A stretch of DNA of 64,000 nucleotides from Calliopsis andreniformis (GCF_051401765.1 NC_135066.1:20315001-20379000), one strand, 5' to 3'; shown: positions 1 to 12,430, counted from the first letter of the stretch. The notes: generated by a model not told the origin, from the sequence alone. Numbers and translations: made by a program.

Positions 1-2390
1 TTTGTTCGGGGTTCATTTTGAAATAGGGTTACTGCTTACTCCGAATTCAATCATTATTCTTTTTACTTGTCATCTTCAATCTTCAACACAAACAGAAAAT
101 CGAAGTAATATGGTTTAATCAACTCCAAGCGTTATGTAGTTTGACCACGAAGGCAATTGAATAGATCCCCGAAGTCAGGAAAGTTATAAAATGTCGTTTC
201 GTTAGCGATAGGTGAACTCGAGTCTTTAAACTCCCTAAAGTGACGTAATTACAGCCTCTTTGCAAATAGTAACAAAATTCATTTAGTCGATTGGTGATCA
301 TTCTTTTTGTGAAATTCCTTTATTAAAATGCAAACCGACAGAGGGCACGTATCAAGTGTAACACATTTAACACCGTATTACAACCTTGACTACCTTCAAG
401 GTAATTACCTTGAAACTCTGGATCTGGCTGAAGCCAGACTTCTAATGAATGAGAAGTACACACTTTTCTCGATGGTGATACTTTATCGAAGAGAAAAAAG
501 GAAACGAAGGTAGAATAAGTAGACCCTAACAATAAGAGCAACTCTCTCCAAAAAACAAATATTGTAGCGGTGTAGTCACATATGTAACAAGTCTGTTGTC
601 AATAGCCGGTCTATAATACAGTCGTCTGCAGTAACGCTATTTGATTAAGAACGAGTCATTTGTGGAGTTCTCTTCAAGACTCGACTTTTAACCCTACTCA
701 AGATGGTAATTGTCAGTAGCTACATTGGAAATGATAATTTGTCTCACAGTTCCTGTTATTAGTTTTTTTCTGGAATACTATATTAGGTGCTTCTCCCGGT
801 ATACCAAAACAGATGACCAGACACTATTGCTTTAGTTTCCAATCGTGTTTTCAGAGAGTATTGTATTAAAGAAAGCAACATTATCAATAACACTTTTAGC
901 ATTCATTGTATTGAGGTGGAATAACCCTCTAGATTTTATCCTGTCGTAAGATTTACAGAACTTAATCGTGAATCAGGCATGGAATCACACTACATAAGTA
1001 TGTAGGTGACTTTTGCTAATGCCCTCAAATTCGCCACCCATGAGAAATTCAATAACTCATAATTAAAATCGCAAAATAATACTATTGTAACATTTGTAAA
1101 GAATGAACTTTGTTTTACAGCGTTTCAACCAAAACTTACAATACGATAACGAATAATAAACATTTTTGTAAAATGTATGTCGATTTTATTTTATGTTTAG
1201 TTCAAGTATTCTCTAATTTCTGAATTAATAACTCTGATATAATATCACTATATTAACGTTAATGAGGTTGCCTTTCAGTTTCACAGGTAAACTCCTGCAA
1301 TTTTCTTAAACTAATTTGGCAACCGTGTTTGCTACAGTATGGCGAAATTACGTACCTTGAATATAGCAATTTCATCCATTGCAGCCTTCTACTACTTTAA
1401 TCTAAACTATAATTAAAAATCCCTTTCGTAGATAATAATTTATTGTAGACGTTAAATAAGATCCTAAGGTTCACAAAACATTCGATAATTTCACCTCATA
1501 TGTATTTAGAAATATTACACAATATTTTCAAAGTTAGCATGACGAAATGAGGATCGCTTGCATACTTGCAAGGAACATTCTCAAACTATCCCCCTCCGAT
1601 TTCGATGAAATTTTGCAGGTGTGTAGAGGACACAAAAATAAGGGACATGTATTTTTGATAGATTTGGCAACTCAAGTTTAAGGTCTGAAACTACCCTTCA
1701 AAGTTGGTGACGTGGAACCTATATTGTCAAATAACTGGAAAACTAATGGAGATAGATAAAGTGGGTAACTCGCAAAGTTACGTGGTTATTAGACATGAGT
1801 AATATGACGTAAACAAAAATTTTGAAAAATCATAGATGGTATACCCAGAAAAGTCACTTATTTCGAAATATTTCTTGTACAGTGTATCTGTTTTAATAAA
1901 AAATCCATCAGTATAATCAGCCAAAAAGAACTCATAAACACATAATTTTTCCAATTTTTCTAAATCAAAAATGACGGAATGAAACTACCACTTATTGCTT
2001 AACCGTCACGACAATATCTTAACAACCAGTAGGCATAGGAAGAAGCTTTTCTAATGACTCTTAACATATAATGGTATAGTGTGACATATAAAGAATTAAA
2101 AAAGCCACGAGATCAAGTTTACTCCTTTTTCATCAAGAATGTTGACAGTTAGTTACCATTCAGCTATTGAAACGACAAGACATGTTTCTCTGTTCCGCCA
2201 TAATTTGCTGTTGATGCGTGTGCTTGAGTATGTGTTAGTAAATGTACACATATTTGTGATTGTTCTGCGATTACATATCAACACATGTAACCAATATAAC
2301 CTAAAATCGAAACTTTTAGCTGGTAATGATACCTGGTACACATTTATTACTGGGTATCAGTATACACCAGTAGCGTAATTCGACCATGTT
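1..2390. other. Non-coding AT-rich DNA, no gene recognised
   Basis: Both strands carry dense stops, and no reading frame in this stretch resembles a known protein. A perfect 16-bp palindrome lies at 389-404 inside a short hairpin-prone segment. Around 1585-1730 the sequence has the less AT-biased look of a degraded dispersed repeat (a run of C and T followed by a clean non-coding block), but no ends are visible. The non-LTR retrotransposon described next may begin somewhere in the last few hundred bases, but its 5' end is not marked. Confidence 0.5.
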
Positions 2391-2394
2391 GTCC

Positions 2395-3416
2395 ACATTG
2401 AATAATACCGGAAAATCTTCTGAGTATAGAAGCTAATGTCTCCTACAAGAACACAGTCACTGAAATTTCTAAATACCATGCATCTGCCACTAAATATGAA
2501 TGCTTTCCAACCAAAGATCAAGCGATTGTATTTGATTTAGTTGAATCTATCAGTCTTAAAGGTTATGCTTGCTAAAGTGGGAATATGACCGGTCCTGTAG
2601 CGATTAAGATCATTTCAAGAATTTCTAACAACAGAATTCGTATTTAATTAAATAATAAAGAAAAATCTAACAATTTAACATCCAAGTATAGGAAAATCCT
2701 AATTAACAATGTAGATATAGAAATCAGAACCATGCTAGTACCAGCACAAAGAATTATTTTATAAAATGTGTCACCAGTATTCCCCGACACTGTAACCGAA
2801 AATTTACTTTTCAAAAAACAAGGTTAAAACGAGATCTCAAATCACGTTTCTAAGAGCTGTTTTAATAGACTCTGAATACTCGCACCTATTTCAGACGATT
2901 TTAAGAGTTTTAAACAGGAAGTATATGTTAATTTTGATGACGTAGAAAAAATGTCGAATTCTTTTCTAGTGTCATCTAATGATATGCAATATCGAGTTTT
3001 CGCAACAACAGATAAATAATGTAAACATTGCTAAACAATGTCCTAATAACCCAGAAGCGAATGATAATACCAAGATAAATTGTACTGACACAATCACTAA
3101 CTCTACAAATCAAAGTATTAATTCTTCTACCAACACATCTACTGAAAATAATGATTTCATGGAAACAGAAATAGAAGAACAAATAATAAATAAGAGATGC
3201 ATGAAAAGACCTCTCTCTCTATCTTCTCAGAATAGCTCTCAACCTGACCCTGATTTCAAAACATCCACATCAACTTACGATCAACAATAAAAACATTTCG
3301 GAAAAAACTCGAAAAAGACACAAACAAAACCCATCTTCATCTCCTGGAAGTACAATAGCAAAATTGGATGGACTACTTCAACTAGCCAAATATAATATTG
3401 AAAATCCAAATAATTA
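2395..3416 (+). pseudogene. Non-LTR retrotransposon ORF1 (gag-like), decayed
   Basis: This is the remnant of the nucleic-acid-binding ORF1 protein of an I/Jockey-type LINE. Broken frames read in order: a segment at 2410-2570 (..TKYECFPTKDQAIVF..), then RISNNRIRI near 2620, then YRVFATTD near 2985. A degenerate zinc-knuckle end (NIAKQCPNNPE, about 3010-3050) follows, of which only the last part is recognisable, and then a Ser/Thr/Asn-rich tail to 3290. A one-base shift then continues KLDGLLQLAKYNIENPNN to the stop at 3416. The open piece 2979-3290 is the longest intact stretch. Several stops and frameshifts make it non-functional. The family assignment is from motif order and from the adjoining ORF2. 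The start is not defined. Confidence 0.6.
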
Positions 3417-3429
3417 ATATATATTAAAT

Positions 3430-4313
3430 TACAACCAACTTAACGGTTTTTTAGAAAATGCATAATTCGGATCCAGCAACCCATATGAAATTTTTCAGGA
3501 ATATGTAGAAGATTCGACATCCTTAATTATAATGCTGCAGAAAATATATCCTTTCTTTAAAAAAACGAAGTATCAAAAGTAAAATTCATAGGTTATGTAA
3601 AAAATAGTCTGGTAATTTATGCGATATATCAACTAGTAGCGAAACCGGAACTGAAATATAAACTCCAATCGCAATGAACTTTCATTTATTAAGTAAACTA
3701 ATATAATAAAAAAACTAAACAAAATATTTACAAAAGAAGTGTTCCATGGTGGAATTCACAGTGTGAGAATACTATTAAGGAAACTAAACGAGCACTTAAT
3801 AAATATAAAAGAACAACAAACGTTACTAATTTGATTTATTTTAAGAAGTGTATAGCAATCTCTAGAAAAATAATCTGGAAATCAAATGCCAAACATGGAT
3901 TGAATTTACATTACGTTTACAAAGAAAAAAATATTGGATGATTATCATCCACTAATTGCTCTAACCAATACAACAGTGGGTATTAGAACATTTAAATTTC
4001 TTAAGCCCTTATCAGAGTGCATTTTGACAATTTCATTCTACTCTAGATTAATTAATTAATTTAGAAGCAAATATCTGTGATGCCTTTGAAAATAGACAAC
4101 ACCCCACGGCTGTCTGAAAAGCTACAATATGGTATGGCGACATAGCATTTAACTATTGCGGAATATTAATATTACAAGTAATGTACTTAAGTTTATTCAA
4201 AACATTTTAAAAACGAGAAAAGTCAAAGTAATAGTAAACAAATCATATTTTAACCTCAAGTCATTCAAAATAAAGTTCCACAAGGCTCAGTACTTAGTAT
4301 CACTTTACGGCAG
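3430..4313 (+). pseudogene. LINE ORF2, N-terminal part of reverse transcriptase (decayed)
   Basis: The first 150 bases still resemble the C-terminal tail of ORF1 (LNGFLENA.., IIMLQKIYPFF). From about 3745 the sequence matches the linker between endonuclease and RT (PWWNSQCENTIKETKRALNK). From about 3940 it shows RT blocks: YHPLIALTNT, LEANICDAFENRQ, then LKFIQNILKTRKVKVIV and VPQGSVLSITL at about 4275-4310. The apurinic endonuclease domain expected before the RT (about 700 bp) is absent, so the copy has an internal deletion as well as frameshifts. The RT block with the catalytic aspartate pair is missing, because foreign sequence begins at the C tract at 4314. It cannot make an active enzyme. 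Confidence 0.65.

Positions 4314-4346
<33 letters not shown>
4314..4346. repeat. Poly-C homopolymer, 33 bases
   Basis: This is an uninterrupted run of C in otherwise AT-rich DNA, positioned exactly where the LINE reverse-transcriptase reading breaks off. Such a run is prone to length error in sequencing and assembly, so the exact length should not be trusted. Confidence 0.95.
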
Positions 4347-4347
<1 letters not shown>

Positions 4348-4718
4348 CCAGCTAAACCATTTGTGTATGCAGAAATAGAGTGAGTTTTTTACATGAAAAG
4401 CTAATTTTATTAAAAGTTATCAGCATTTGTGTTTATAACTTCTTTCTAATTATTTAAACAATTGATCAATATTTTACCATTTGGTAGATATAGTCGAAAG
4501 AAATAATTTTTGTCTCAAAAGCTTTTCCCTATCTCGCATAGTTCACGAATTATAAAATAAAATCGAAAAATAGCCAAATTTTCGAAGGGTTGCTTCAACC
4601 TCTTAGAGTGAATTTTGGCAGGAAAAAAAGTTTGCGTAATACATACCTACATATGCTCTACGCATACCTCAAGTTGCATAATTTTTTGAATTTCCGGATT
4701 CGGGATGTTTCCTTGCCA
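4347..4718. mobile_element. Foreign block interrupting the LINE RT domain
   Basis: LINE similarity stops just before 4314 and resumes at 4719 (VKLLDIPFDKKL). The intervening block has no coding potential and replaces about 120 residues of RT, including the catalytic YxDD region. It contains a segment around 4585-4700 that looks like a common non-coding insect repeat. No terminal inverted repeats or target duplication are visible, so it could be an insertion with a deletion or a replacement. Together with the C tract it is the main lesion in this LINE copy. Confidence 0.4.
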
Positions 4719-6060
4719 GTCAAACTATTGGACATTCCCTTTGACAAAAAACTTATTCGGAAATAATATATGAACCAATTGAAAAGTGATTGCTCCCGCC
4801 GATTGAACATCACAATAGTTCTAGCAACTAATAATTGCGGGGCTGATTATAATGTATTGCTCAGCACTTATAAAGCTATAATTCGGTCAAAATTAGACTA
4901 GAAATCAATAATATACATATAACTCGACTAAACCAAGCCTATTAAGAAAACTGAACGTAATTCACAATACAAGACAATACTAGTAAAAGTTACACCTTCT
5001 TCAACATTCATGCAAATGTACCTAGTCCATTTTATCACAGAGTCAAAAACTGTAAACTGGAAATAGGAAAAATTTTATCAAGTATAATGCATAGAAGAAT
5101 TTCGGACTCTCCACCTTGGACCAAATCAGAGACAAAGACAAATATGAAACTTTGCAAATATATTAAATCAGAAACCCCTCTGCTTATATATAAAACTTTA
5201 GTTGAAGAAATTGTAAACAAATACTATTATTATAAACTAATTTATACGGATGGATCCGAAACCACTTTAGGAACTAGTTGTGCACTTGTATCAGAATCCA
5301 TAGTACAGAAAATTAGACTCTCTGACGAATCCTCTGTATTTCTAGCCAAACTAATCGCTATACAACAAGACATGAAACTTATTCTGAACTCACCAAATGA
5401 AGAGTATGTTATTTCTTGTGATTCTAAAAGTGCCATTCTAGCCCTAACTGACACTTATCCAGACAACGACGTAATCCTTGATATTCAAGAATCTTATCAG
5501 ACAGCAATAGGAGAAAATAAACATATAGTCATCGTTTGGATACTTTCTCATATTGGTATATCTGGCAATGATAAAGCTGATCGAGGAGCAAAAGAAACCA
5601 CTTACCACAGTATTTTACAAGAATTTTCATCTACTTCAGCAAATGATATGATGAGACATTCTTCAAAGAAATTAAGAACGAACTGAGAGAATGAATGAAA
5701 AAATAATGCTTCGGCCCACATTCTGGAAATCGAAGTCACTTTTTCTCCGGAAATCCATAATCAAACATAAAAAAAAGAGAACAAATATTCATCACCAGAA
5801 TAAAAATTGGACATACAAAAATTACATACTATCATTTAATAGCCAAACATAAATCCTCAAACAGCAAAGTTCGTAATACTTTAATTACCGTCAAATACCT
5901 GATCGTGGATTGCTTTAAATTTTTAGTTAGCTGTCAGAAAAATCAAATAGAATCAACCTTCAAAATTAATTGTATCCTCAGTAGGATATGCAACGTAATC
6001 TATTTTCCCCATGAAACAAAATTATTTAACTAAGGTTAAAGTTATTTAACCTAAACTTAA
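4719..6060 (+). pseudogene. LINE ORF2 C-terminal half with RNase H domain
   Basis: This continues the LINE. The RT thumb-connection region lies at 4719-4900 (LKSDCSRRLNITIVLA, YKAIIRSKLD), followed by PSLLRKLNVIHNT at about 4935, and then an open frame 5087-5686 holding a ribonuclease H domain. In that 199-residue frame I see the YTDGS motif (Asp55), SCDSKSA (Asp112), and SHIGISGN...KAD (His155, Asp165). The second acidic residue, normally a Glu in an AEL motif, is Lys88 here (LAKLIAI), which should abolish catalysis. After a stop at 5686 the tail (FITRIKIGHTKITYYHL) continues to about 6050. The RNase H of an I/Jockey-type LINE removes RNA after target-primed reverse transcription. Confidence 0.8.
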
Positions 6061-6190
6061 TATAGTTCCGTTTTGTACCTTCCCCTCATTTATCCTTTTT
6101 CTTTTCTTTCATTGTTATCTTTAGTCGCTAATATCCAATATAGACAGTGAATGCGACATTAAACATTAATTAAAAAAGAAAAAAAAATTT
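6060..6190 (+). mobile_element. LINE 3' UTR and A-rich tail
   Basis: A short non-coding 3' region follows the last recognisable LINE codons and ends in an A-rich tail (about 6170-6188, interrupted by one G). This is the expected terminus of a non-LTR element copied by target-primed reverse transcription. A target-site duplication was not found because the 5' end is undefined. It supports the plus-strand orientation of the whole 2395-6190 element. Confidence 0.55.
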
Positions 6191-8240
6191 ATTTGTTTCT
6201 GGTACTGATATGTTTTATACATATGTACATGTATAATTGCAGAGTTCTACTCAAATTGGTTTTATGCATATTGTTACGTTTCGAACAGGAAAATTTTTAG
6301 ATTCCTCCTCTTTTGGGCACTACGTTGGCTAGGATGTATCACGATAATGCTTTGCGTTTTGGAAATTCCTGATCGAAATTCCAAAATTTTATAATTATCT
6401 TCACCCGCTCTCTCCTTGGAATCATCGTTGGAGATTGACGCCGTGTGTGTATATATGTGTATAAGAGCGTACGTGAGTTTACATGTGTGTACGTGTGTGC
6501 GTTCTTCTGAAGACTCAAGAATGTAAACGCTACATCTTTGTCAAAACAGGAAGCGTTATACATAATGTCTTGGGGAAATACATTTGGTGATCTAACAATT
6601 AAAGGAAAAGTGTAGGTCGAATGCAATCCAACCCGCTAGAGAATCAAAATGCCACTATCCTGGCAGTGTCGAACGAAATTTATGGTTTGTCCCTATCCCT
6701 TTCTGTGCCATGCCGAGGATGAATGGCAGAAAAGATAGTATACGAGTCTCATAAAAGTGCCGCACATCGAGACTGTCTGCGACTTTTTTACGGGACATTA
6801 CACTACATAGTATTGAAAATATTTTTGTATATAACTCGAAAAATAAAGTGAAGCGGCGGTTACATGTATAGGGGAAAGTTGTTTAGAATGGTGTCCTTGA
6901 CAACATATTTCAAGATCATCGAAACCGATGAGATCGCCCTTGATGTATACGATTATTAAAAAGTCTTTTAAACTGGAACCGCGCTGATTGCACACGTAGC
7001 AGAGAATCAATTGTATAGTTAATACCTTCTTCCAATTTGTAGGAACTTTACTTTTTTTACGACTGTTGCTAGTATTCAAATTTTTCGAAATTATGTCTCG
7101 AGTTTGCAAAGGAGAATTCACGGCGCACAGAAAACTAATCAAAAACATGTATGAAAAAGTTAAGTGGTGAGTTATTTTAGAGCATTTTATACAGAAGTGA
7201 ATCAATAGCAAAGTTTTGAATCAACTGTGGTATTCATGGAAAAACAATAACGAATAATATTACTACTTAGTTTTTATATGTAAATGTTTTCAATGCCAAT
7301 TAGCCTTCTCATTTGTGAATCACAAACAAGTCAAACAATTATGCACCAAATAGGTGGACTACATTAGTAATACTGATAATGAGATTATGAGAAAGCGAAT
7401 GAAATTGTTGTTCTCTCTTCTTTTGTCATGAAATTAATTGAAATCTTAATTGGATCCAAATATCGAAATAAAACTGTAGAGGGTAGGAATAGTCCCAAGG
7501 AAACATTAGTTTGTATGAAAATAGCCCTAAGGTGCACAGAAATTGACTTCATTTCAGATGTCAGAGGAAATACCAGTATAGTTAGAAGCACTAAAAATGT
7601 TAAGTTTATCATTAGATTATAGTACAACTTGTACTCTGCAACCGAAATTCGACGAATTCCTTCAACTAGCTCTTAGCAGCAAAAAAGCATAACAAGGACG
7701 TTCATTTCCGTTGAAAGGCTCTTTTTATATCGTATTCTTAATAGGTCACTCGATCCTTTCGCTGAAACAAGAGTCACCGTAAGAACAGCTTTGCAAACCA
7801 GTCAGCAATAAAATGATTCTCTCACCTACATTCCAAAATGCCTCTCGCCACGAGCATTTACCACTACCTCTTCTTCTCCTCTGTACCAACCGCGCCGCGT
7901 AGTGCTGTATTTGGCTATCCGTTTCACTTTTGAGTTCTCCGTTTACTGAATCTCATATATTTAAGCATGAACATCTGAACAAGCATCTATTAATTATCAT
8001 CTTTCTCACTTTAGCAAATATTTGACAATCTTTCGTCGAGTAAAGGCGAAGTAAGTGAAGCACTTTGAAATTATAATTTTACATAGTTCGAAAAGTCCCA
8101 TGCTTTCACTTAGTTGGTATGGAATACAAACTTTATCAAGTTTCATGTTTTTCTTTCTGTTTTTTTTTTTTTTTCAGGAATACATGCTAATAAAATATGA
8201 AGCACACAATAGAGTGGAGTCTATATGATCAGATACGTAA
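6191..8240. other. Non-coding region with GT-rich tract and repeat fragment
   Basis: No gene is recognised. A degenerate GT/TA-rich microsatellite lies at 6445-6505. At about 6840-6940 there is a plus-oriented copy of the GCGGCGGTTA-containing repeat that forms foldbacks further right. Small open frames at 6798-7211 (minus), 7385-7627 (minus) and 7428-7622 (plus) overlap each other or this repeat and have no recognisable domain. 7850-7930 is locally GC-richer without coding evidence. A T-run is at 8159-8174. Confidence 0.5.
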
Positions 8241-8245
8241 TGTAT

Positions 8246-8385
8246 ATAATAGAGGGTGGGTGGAAAATCGTAGTACAACCGGCCAGGGACTATTTCTACA
8301 TAAAAAAATAAGGAAAAAATGTGGTGTATAATTTCTTCATATGAGGCTTCGTTTCCGAGAAAATCGAATTTGAAGGTTGTTTAAC
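8246..8385 (+). mobile_element. Mariner-type terminal fragment
   Basis: This block matches, on the plus strand, the 5' terminal region seen on the minus strand at 20500-20615 of the deleted mariner element. It has the same GTACAACC block followed, about 100 bases later, by the shared GAGAAAATCGAATTTGA motif. No transposase frame follows, so it is a solo end fragment or a non-autonomous derivative. A TACAGGGTG-like end lies a little downstream at 8675-8690. Confidence 0.5.
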
Positions 8386-9500
8386 TATGCAATGCGATTT
8401 ACTCATCGTGTATTCTATTACCGGTTGTCTCTGTCTATGCTAGTGTTTATAAACGTTGATAATGATTTTAGAGTTTTTACATGATACGTCGTCTTCATTG
8501 TTAGAAAAAATACCTCTAGATATCAGAACTAGAATTACTTTTCAATATGACGGTGAGACCAGTTTTAAATTTCTTAAATAACAATTATTCGGTAGGATAC
8601 ACCGGCCTCAATTAAGCTGTTTAATTGACACCTTAAGTGAAATTTTGTAAACTATTCCCCAAAACTTCGTACTACAGGGTGTCTCGACAGATAATAAAGG
8701 TTAATTTGCACATATCCGTTGCCGTCCTATCCAGTCCCGTTGCAACAAAGATCGTACCCTTGTTTTTAAATAGAGCAATTCGTTTTTTGATCCGTTCCGC
8801 CCCGTACCCGTCCGGAAAAGCTAAATATCATTGGCAACGATATTTTTGCTTTCTGCCATAGAGTCTAATTCTGAAGGATACATATGGTGAGACACTTTTT
8901 CTGAAGGTCATATTTGTGGAGATTTCTAGATCATCCACATTTTTTTAAATTAAAGTACGTATTTTTACCAACATGCCGTTATAACTGAGATTAAGGCAAA
9001 TTTAATGACCTATAATACATTTACCTTCACGTGATCTTAAGTAAGAAAAATTAAGAAATTTCTAGGAATGGATGTGACGAATGAAGTAGTTACAATATAC
9101 CTATGAGTAAAAGAAAATTGATCATAGTACGTGTTGTAAATTAATTCCGTTAACTTCTAAGCATTTACAGTAAAAGCTGAATAAGTATCCGAAAAACCGT
9201 ACCCAAGGTGGACGTTTATGAAATAGAAGTATCGATTCTAATGTATACAAACAGTCCAAGTCAAGTTGCTGAACGTAGAAAAGGACAGCGAGTGAAAGAG
9301 AAGGAGGTCCGAGAGTAAAAGGGATGACCATCGAGCACTTACGCCGCAGGTCGTTTCGAGTACTTATCCAACTTTTACTGTATTAATTGTTACTGAAAAG
9401 GTCTTTTCATTCAATCCGTAACTCAGATCTAAAATTCAATGGTATGATCGGCATATAATGTTGGTACGATCTTTCGATTAAGACTAGTCTCATCAAAATC
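8386..9500. other. Non-coding region with a second mariner-type end
   Basis: No gene is recognised. Position 8675 begins a TACAGGGTGTC motif followed by about 200 bases of GC-richer sequence to 8880. The overlapping open frame 8637-8861 has no domain and lies over this repeat. 9280-9350 is locally purine- and GC-rich. The minus-strand frame 9122-9331 has no recognisable similarity. Confidence 0.4.
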
Positions 9501-9584
9501 GGTGCATTTATTGCTGAGATTTTGTGATGTGAGCCAGAAAAGTATCACTTTTAACTTTTATTTTCAAGATTTTCTTCTCCTAAG

Positions 9585-9690
9585 TCTGGATGACCCGAAT
9601 GTTCGTCGCATAAAGGCGCGGACGCAACCATACGTTATTGGAGGAGTACCTGACGCGGCAGATTACCAGTTTTCGATGCTTGGGTCTTAA
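9585..9690 (+). CDS. Candidate terminal coding exon, unknown protein
   Basis: A pyrimidine-rich tract (9569-9581) ends in an AG at 9583-9584 that could be a splice acceptor. From there one frame is open for about 34 codons and ends in TAA at 9688-9690. The encoded piece (DDPNVRRIKARTQPYV, then GGVPDAADYQFSMLGS) has balanced amino-acid use and clearly higher GC than its surroundings, which is what marks it out. The larger open frame starts at 9502, but the upstream 27 codons are AT-rich and look intronic, so I prefer the exon reading. I do not recognise the protein. AT-rich sequence with AATAAT-type signals follows the stop. It could also be a chance frame. Partner exons were not identified in this window. 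Confidence 0.3.
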
Positions 9691-9699
9691 AAATCAAAA

Positions 9700-10610
9700 T
9701 TTGATCAATATTTAATTAATATTTCTTTAATATCGACTATAAACGATCAATAATAATTCTGGATAGTGATGTATCGAACTGCGCGGGCACAGGTACAGAA
9801 TAAGAGTCATTCTCCTTCCTACTTGTCTACAGGCTTAAAGAGAATAATAATATTAAACAAATTATGTATTATTTTCATGACAATAATAATTACTTACCCA
9901 TCGTAAACCAGTCGTATACTGTTACAATAATGTCACTATTACAATAATCATTGCTCATGCTACAGTTAGTAGCTTACTTGACTAAGAAATACTTGATAGG
10001 CTCTTTTGTAAAGAAGTTCAGTAATAATAATGACAATACAATCCTCTTGTAACAGTAATAATAGTGAAGGGCGACGAATTTTTTCTCCACCGCAAGTCGC
10101 TTTTGTACTGTCCATGGATAACGAACTAGTCAGCGGGCCGCCAGTTACTTCCTTAATACTTGTATGTACAAAAGAAATAGTGATGAAGCAGGTACTACAT
10201 ACGAAACGGAAAATTCAAAGCAAGCAACAAGTTAAAAAGAAATTGAATGTTATTTGGTTTTAACAAAAGCAATGGTTGCTGTCAATATACCGTGACATAT
10301 TTTGAATAATTATATATGAAAGAATTTTCTGGTAAAATATATGAACCACCCCATTCTGGATGAATCGACGTAATGTAAAAATTATTTAGTAAAGTATAGT
10401 TTTGTTGTAAGACTCTACGATCTATTCTTGAAAGTGAAAGAATTGATCTTTCACAGTTTTGACGCATTGAAAAATGCGGGAGTCTACTGAGTGGTTAAAA
10501 AAGTCTAATAGTAAACATATTATACGGGTTAAAATGTTGTTTGATTAGAACTCAAACCCGATCTCGTCAAGATTTGAATTTGAAATACCCGAAAGGCTGC
10601 AAATGTAGCT
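9700..10610. other. Non-coding, AT-rich; no gene seen
   Basis: Small frames at 10030-10263 (plus) and 10282-10467 (minus) have no recognisable domain and are no longer than expected by chance in this composition. ATAATA/ACAATA-rich low-complexity sequence occupies about 9845-10055. Confidence 0.4.
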
Positions 10611-10615
10611 CCTTA

Positions 10616-10913
10616 TACAAGGTGAATAAAATAACTTGACCACCTCAAATATCTCGCTTACATTTTGTAATAGGAAGAAATAACAGAGGAAAAAGTTGTT
10701 TGATTTGGAAAAATAAATATTATGGCATGCACAAAATTTGTCACGTTATATTTTTTTAGATTTCGAGGACATCGCAATTTTTTTAAATGGAACATTGTTT
10801 GCATACGGTAATATTTTCCCCTCCAAATCAAGCAACTTTTTCCCCTGTCATTTCTTTCCATTGCAAACTGTAAGCGAGATATACGAAGTGGTCAAGTTTT
10901 CGTTCAGCCTGTA
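10616..10913. mobile_element. Hairpin MITE with TA target duplication
   Basis: The two halves are inverted copies of each other. About 120 bases at the left (10616-10740) match the reverse complement of the right (about 10790-10913) with moderate divergence, leaving a loop of roughly 50 bases. The termini read TACAAGGTG and, inverted, TACAGGCTG, and each side is flanked by TA (10614-10615, 10914-10915). Ends and duplication resemble those of the mariner-type element at 19668-20615, so this is probably a non-autonomous derivative mobilised by the same transposase. It has no coding capacity. The overlapping open frames on both strands are by-products of the palindrome. Confidence 0.75.
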
Positions 10914-11057
10914 TACTCAGAAGTCAGAGTTAAAAGTTGTTGGGGATATGTCTATGCTATGGGATGCTATCAGTCAAAATCATATGTGGGAGAGAATTCT
11001 GGAAGTGTCGCATCCCCCACATTGCCGCCGCTGTTTCTATGATTAAATAAGCAGAGT

Positions 11058-11335
11058 GTGCTCCAGCTCAGAGAAAATATTACCAAATATGGGAACATCC
11101 TCAATCATGACAGTCTGCACAGGATTGTTGAGGCAGTACGACTTCATTTCCTATTAGTCAACAAAGTGATATCATCCGTAAAAATGATCTTCTCAAAAGT
11201 ACCACTTTGCATAGAAGCATACTACAAAACATTGAAAAATATTCCTCTGTCATCGAAACCAATTTTGAGCAGATAAGGTACATGGATTGAGGAAGGATTA
11301 TTCTATGCTGAACACCACGAAACTTTTAAAAAGGT
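11058..11335 (+). pseudogene. hAT-like transposase fragment
   Basis: The open frame 11058-11276 (72 residues) contains MLQLRENITKYGNILN, then RIVEAVRLHFLLVN, then PLCIEAYYKTLKNIPL. It continues past a TAA (in place of a tryptophan codon) as GTWIEEGLFYAEHHETFKKV to about 11335. The block before a T-R-W-G-T-W motif, followed by an alpha-helical segment with aromatic residues, is typical of the mid-region of hAT-superfamily transposases or their domesticated relatives. I base this on recalled pattern only. The stop inside the conserved motif and the lack of flanking domains show a dead fragment. An alternative is another DDE-type element protein. Confidence 0.45.
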
Positions 11336-11339
11336 TAGT

Positions 11340-12430
11340 TGAGGTTTTTTGTAAATAATCATAAGTAGTAAAATGAACTTATATAGATTTGAATAAAGCT
11401 ATATCCATTTTATTTTTTGGTTTTTTGTTTTTTATTCTCTTTTTATGTACTAATTAATATGTAGTTCTAAGTTTTAAAGAAAAAAACTGCTGCCTTTAAG
11501 ACTGTACAAAAAGTACTTCAATAAAATGGACTCCTGCAAAATTTAATGCTTATACAAGTTTATTTAAAGACCTTGCCAGCCACGATTCAGAAATTAGAAA
11601 CTATACAATTACCATCAGATCATTCAACAGGAATATATGTATATGCAATGTATAATTCAATTAAAAAACATATCTGATGATTGCGGAGAGAAAATTAAGA
11701 AGAAAATAAGTGCTATGTTACAAACAAATATAAAACTTATGGAATTAAGAAAAATTTTGCGTATTTGAAGCGGTGAATTTGGAAAATAACTGATGCGTGT
11801 GCCACAACACTGCTCAAATAATTTCAAATATGCACCAATAGCATCGTGTGATATAGTGCGGTTATTTTCGGAATAAAAATTAATTATCACCGACAAACGC
11901 CACTAACTAATGTCATCAAATTTAGAAAAAATAATTGTAATATACAAACTTAATTATCTTGAAATCTCAACCGAAAATGAAATAATTGTATTCTATATAT
12001 TTTTCTTATTTTTCCATAAGGAATTACCTCATGCCCGCTTATACCTACATATTATCCGGCCGCTCCCTGTATTCACTGTATTTTCAAATTATCTAAAGTA
12101 AACAAATATTGCTTTTCACTTTTGAAAGGCCATGAAGGGCTACCATTATACTGATCTTGGAAACATATTTTTTAAGTATAAACTCGTTAACGAGCCACGA
12201 ATATATGATGAAGAAACACTGTACATACATCATTCGAGTGAAATACTCAGGAATCTACTATTTTTGAGTTATATTACTTCAGGTCATGTTTAGCACGTCA
12301 CAATTGCAGTACTTCTCCGTTATAAACTCCAGTTTAATTTTTTATTTAATTTCAATGCTTGGAAAGTATCAAGGTGTACAGTCTTGTCTCAATATAAGCT
12401 CACAACTTACAATCAGTTAAGAACTTGTAC
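11340..12430. other. Non-coding, AT-rich; no gene seen
   Basis: Open frames at 11657-11896 (minus) and 11910-12101 (plus) are short, hydrophobic and AT-driven, with no motif. 11395-11440 is T-rich. Nothing else could be supported. Confidence 0.4.
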
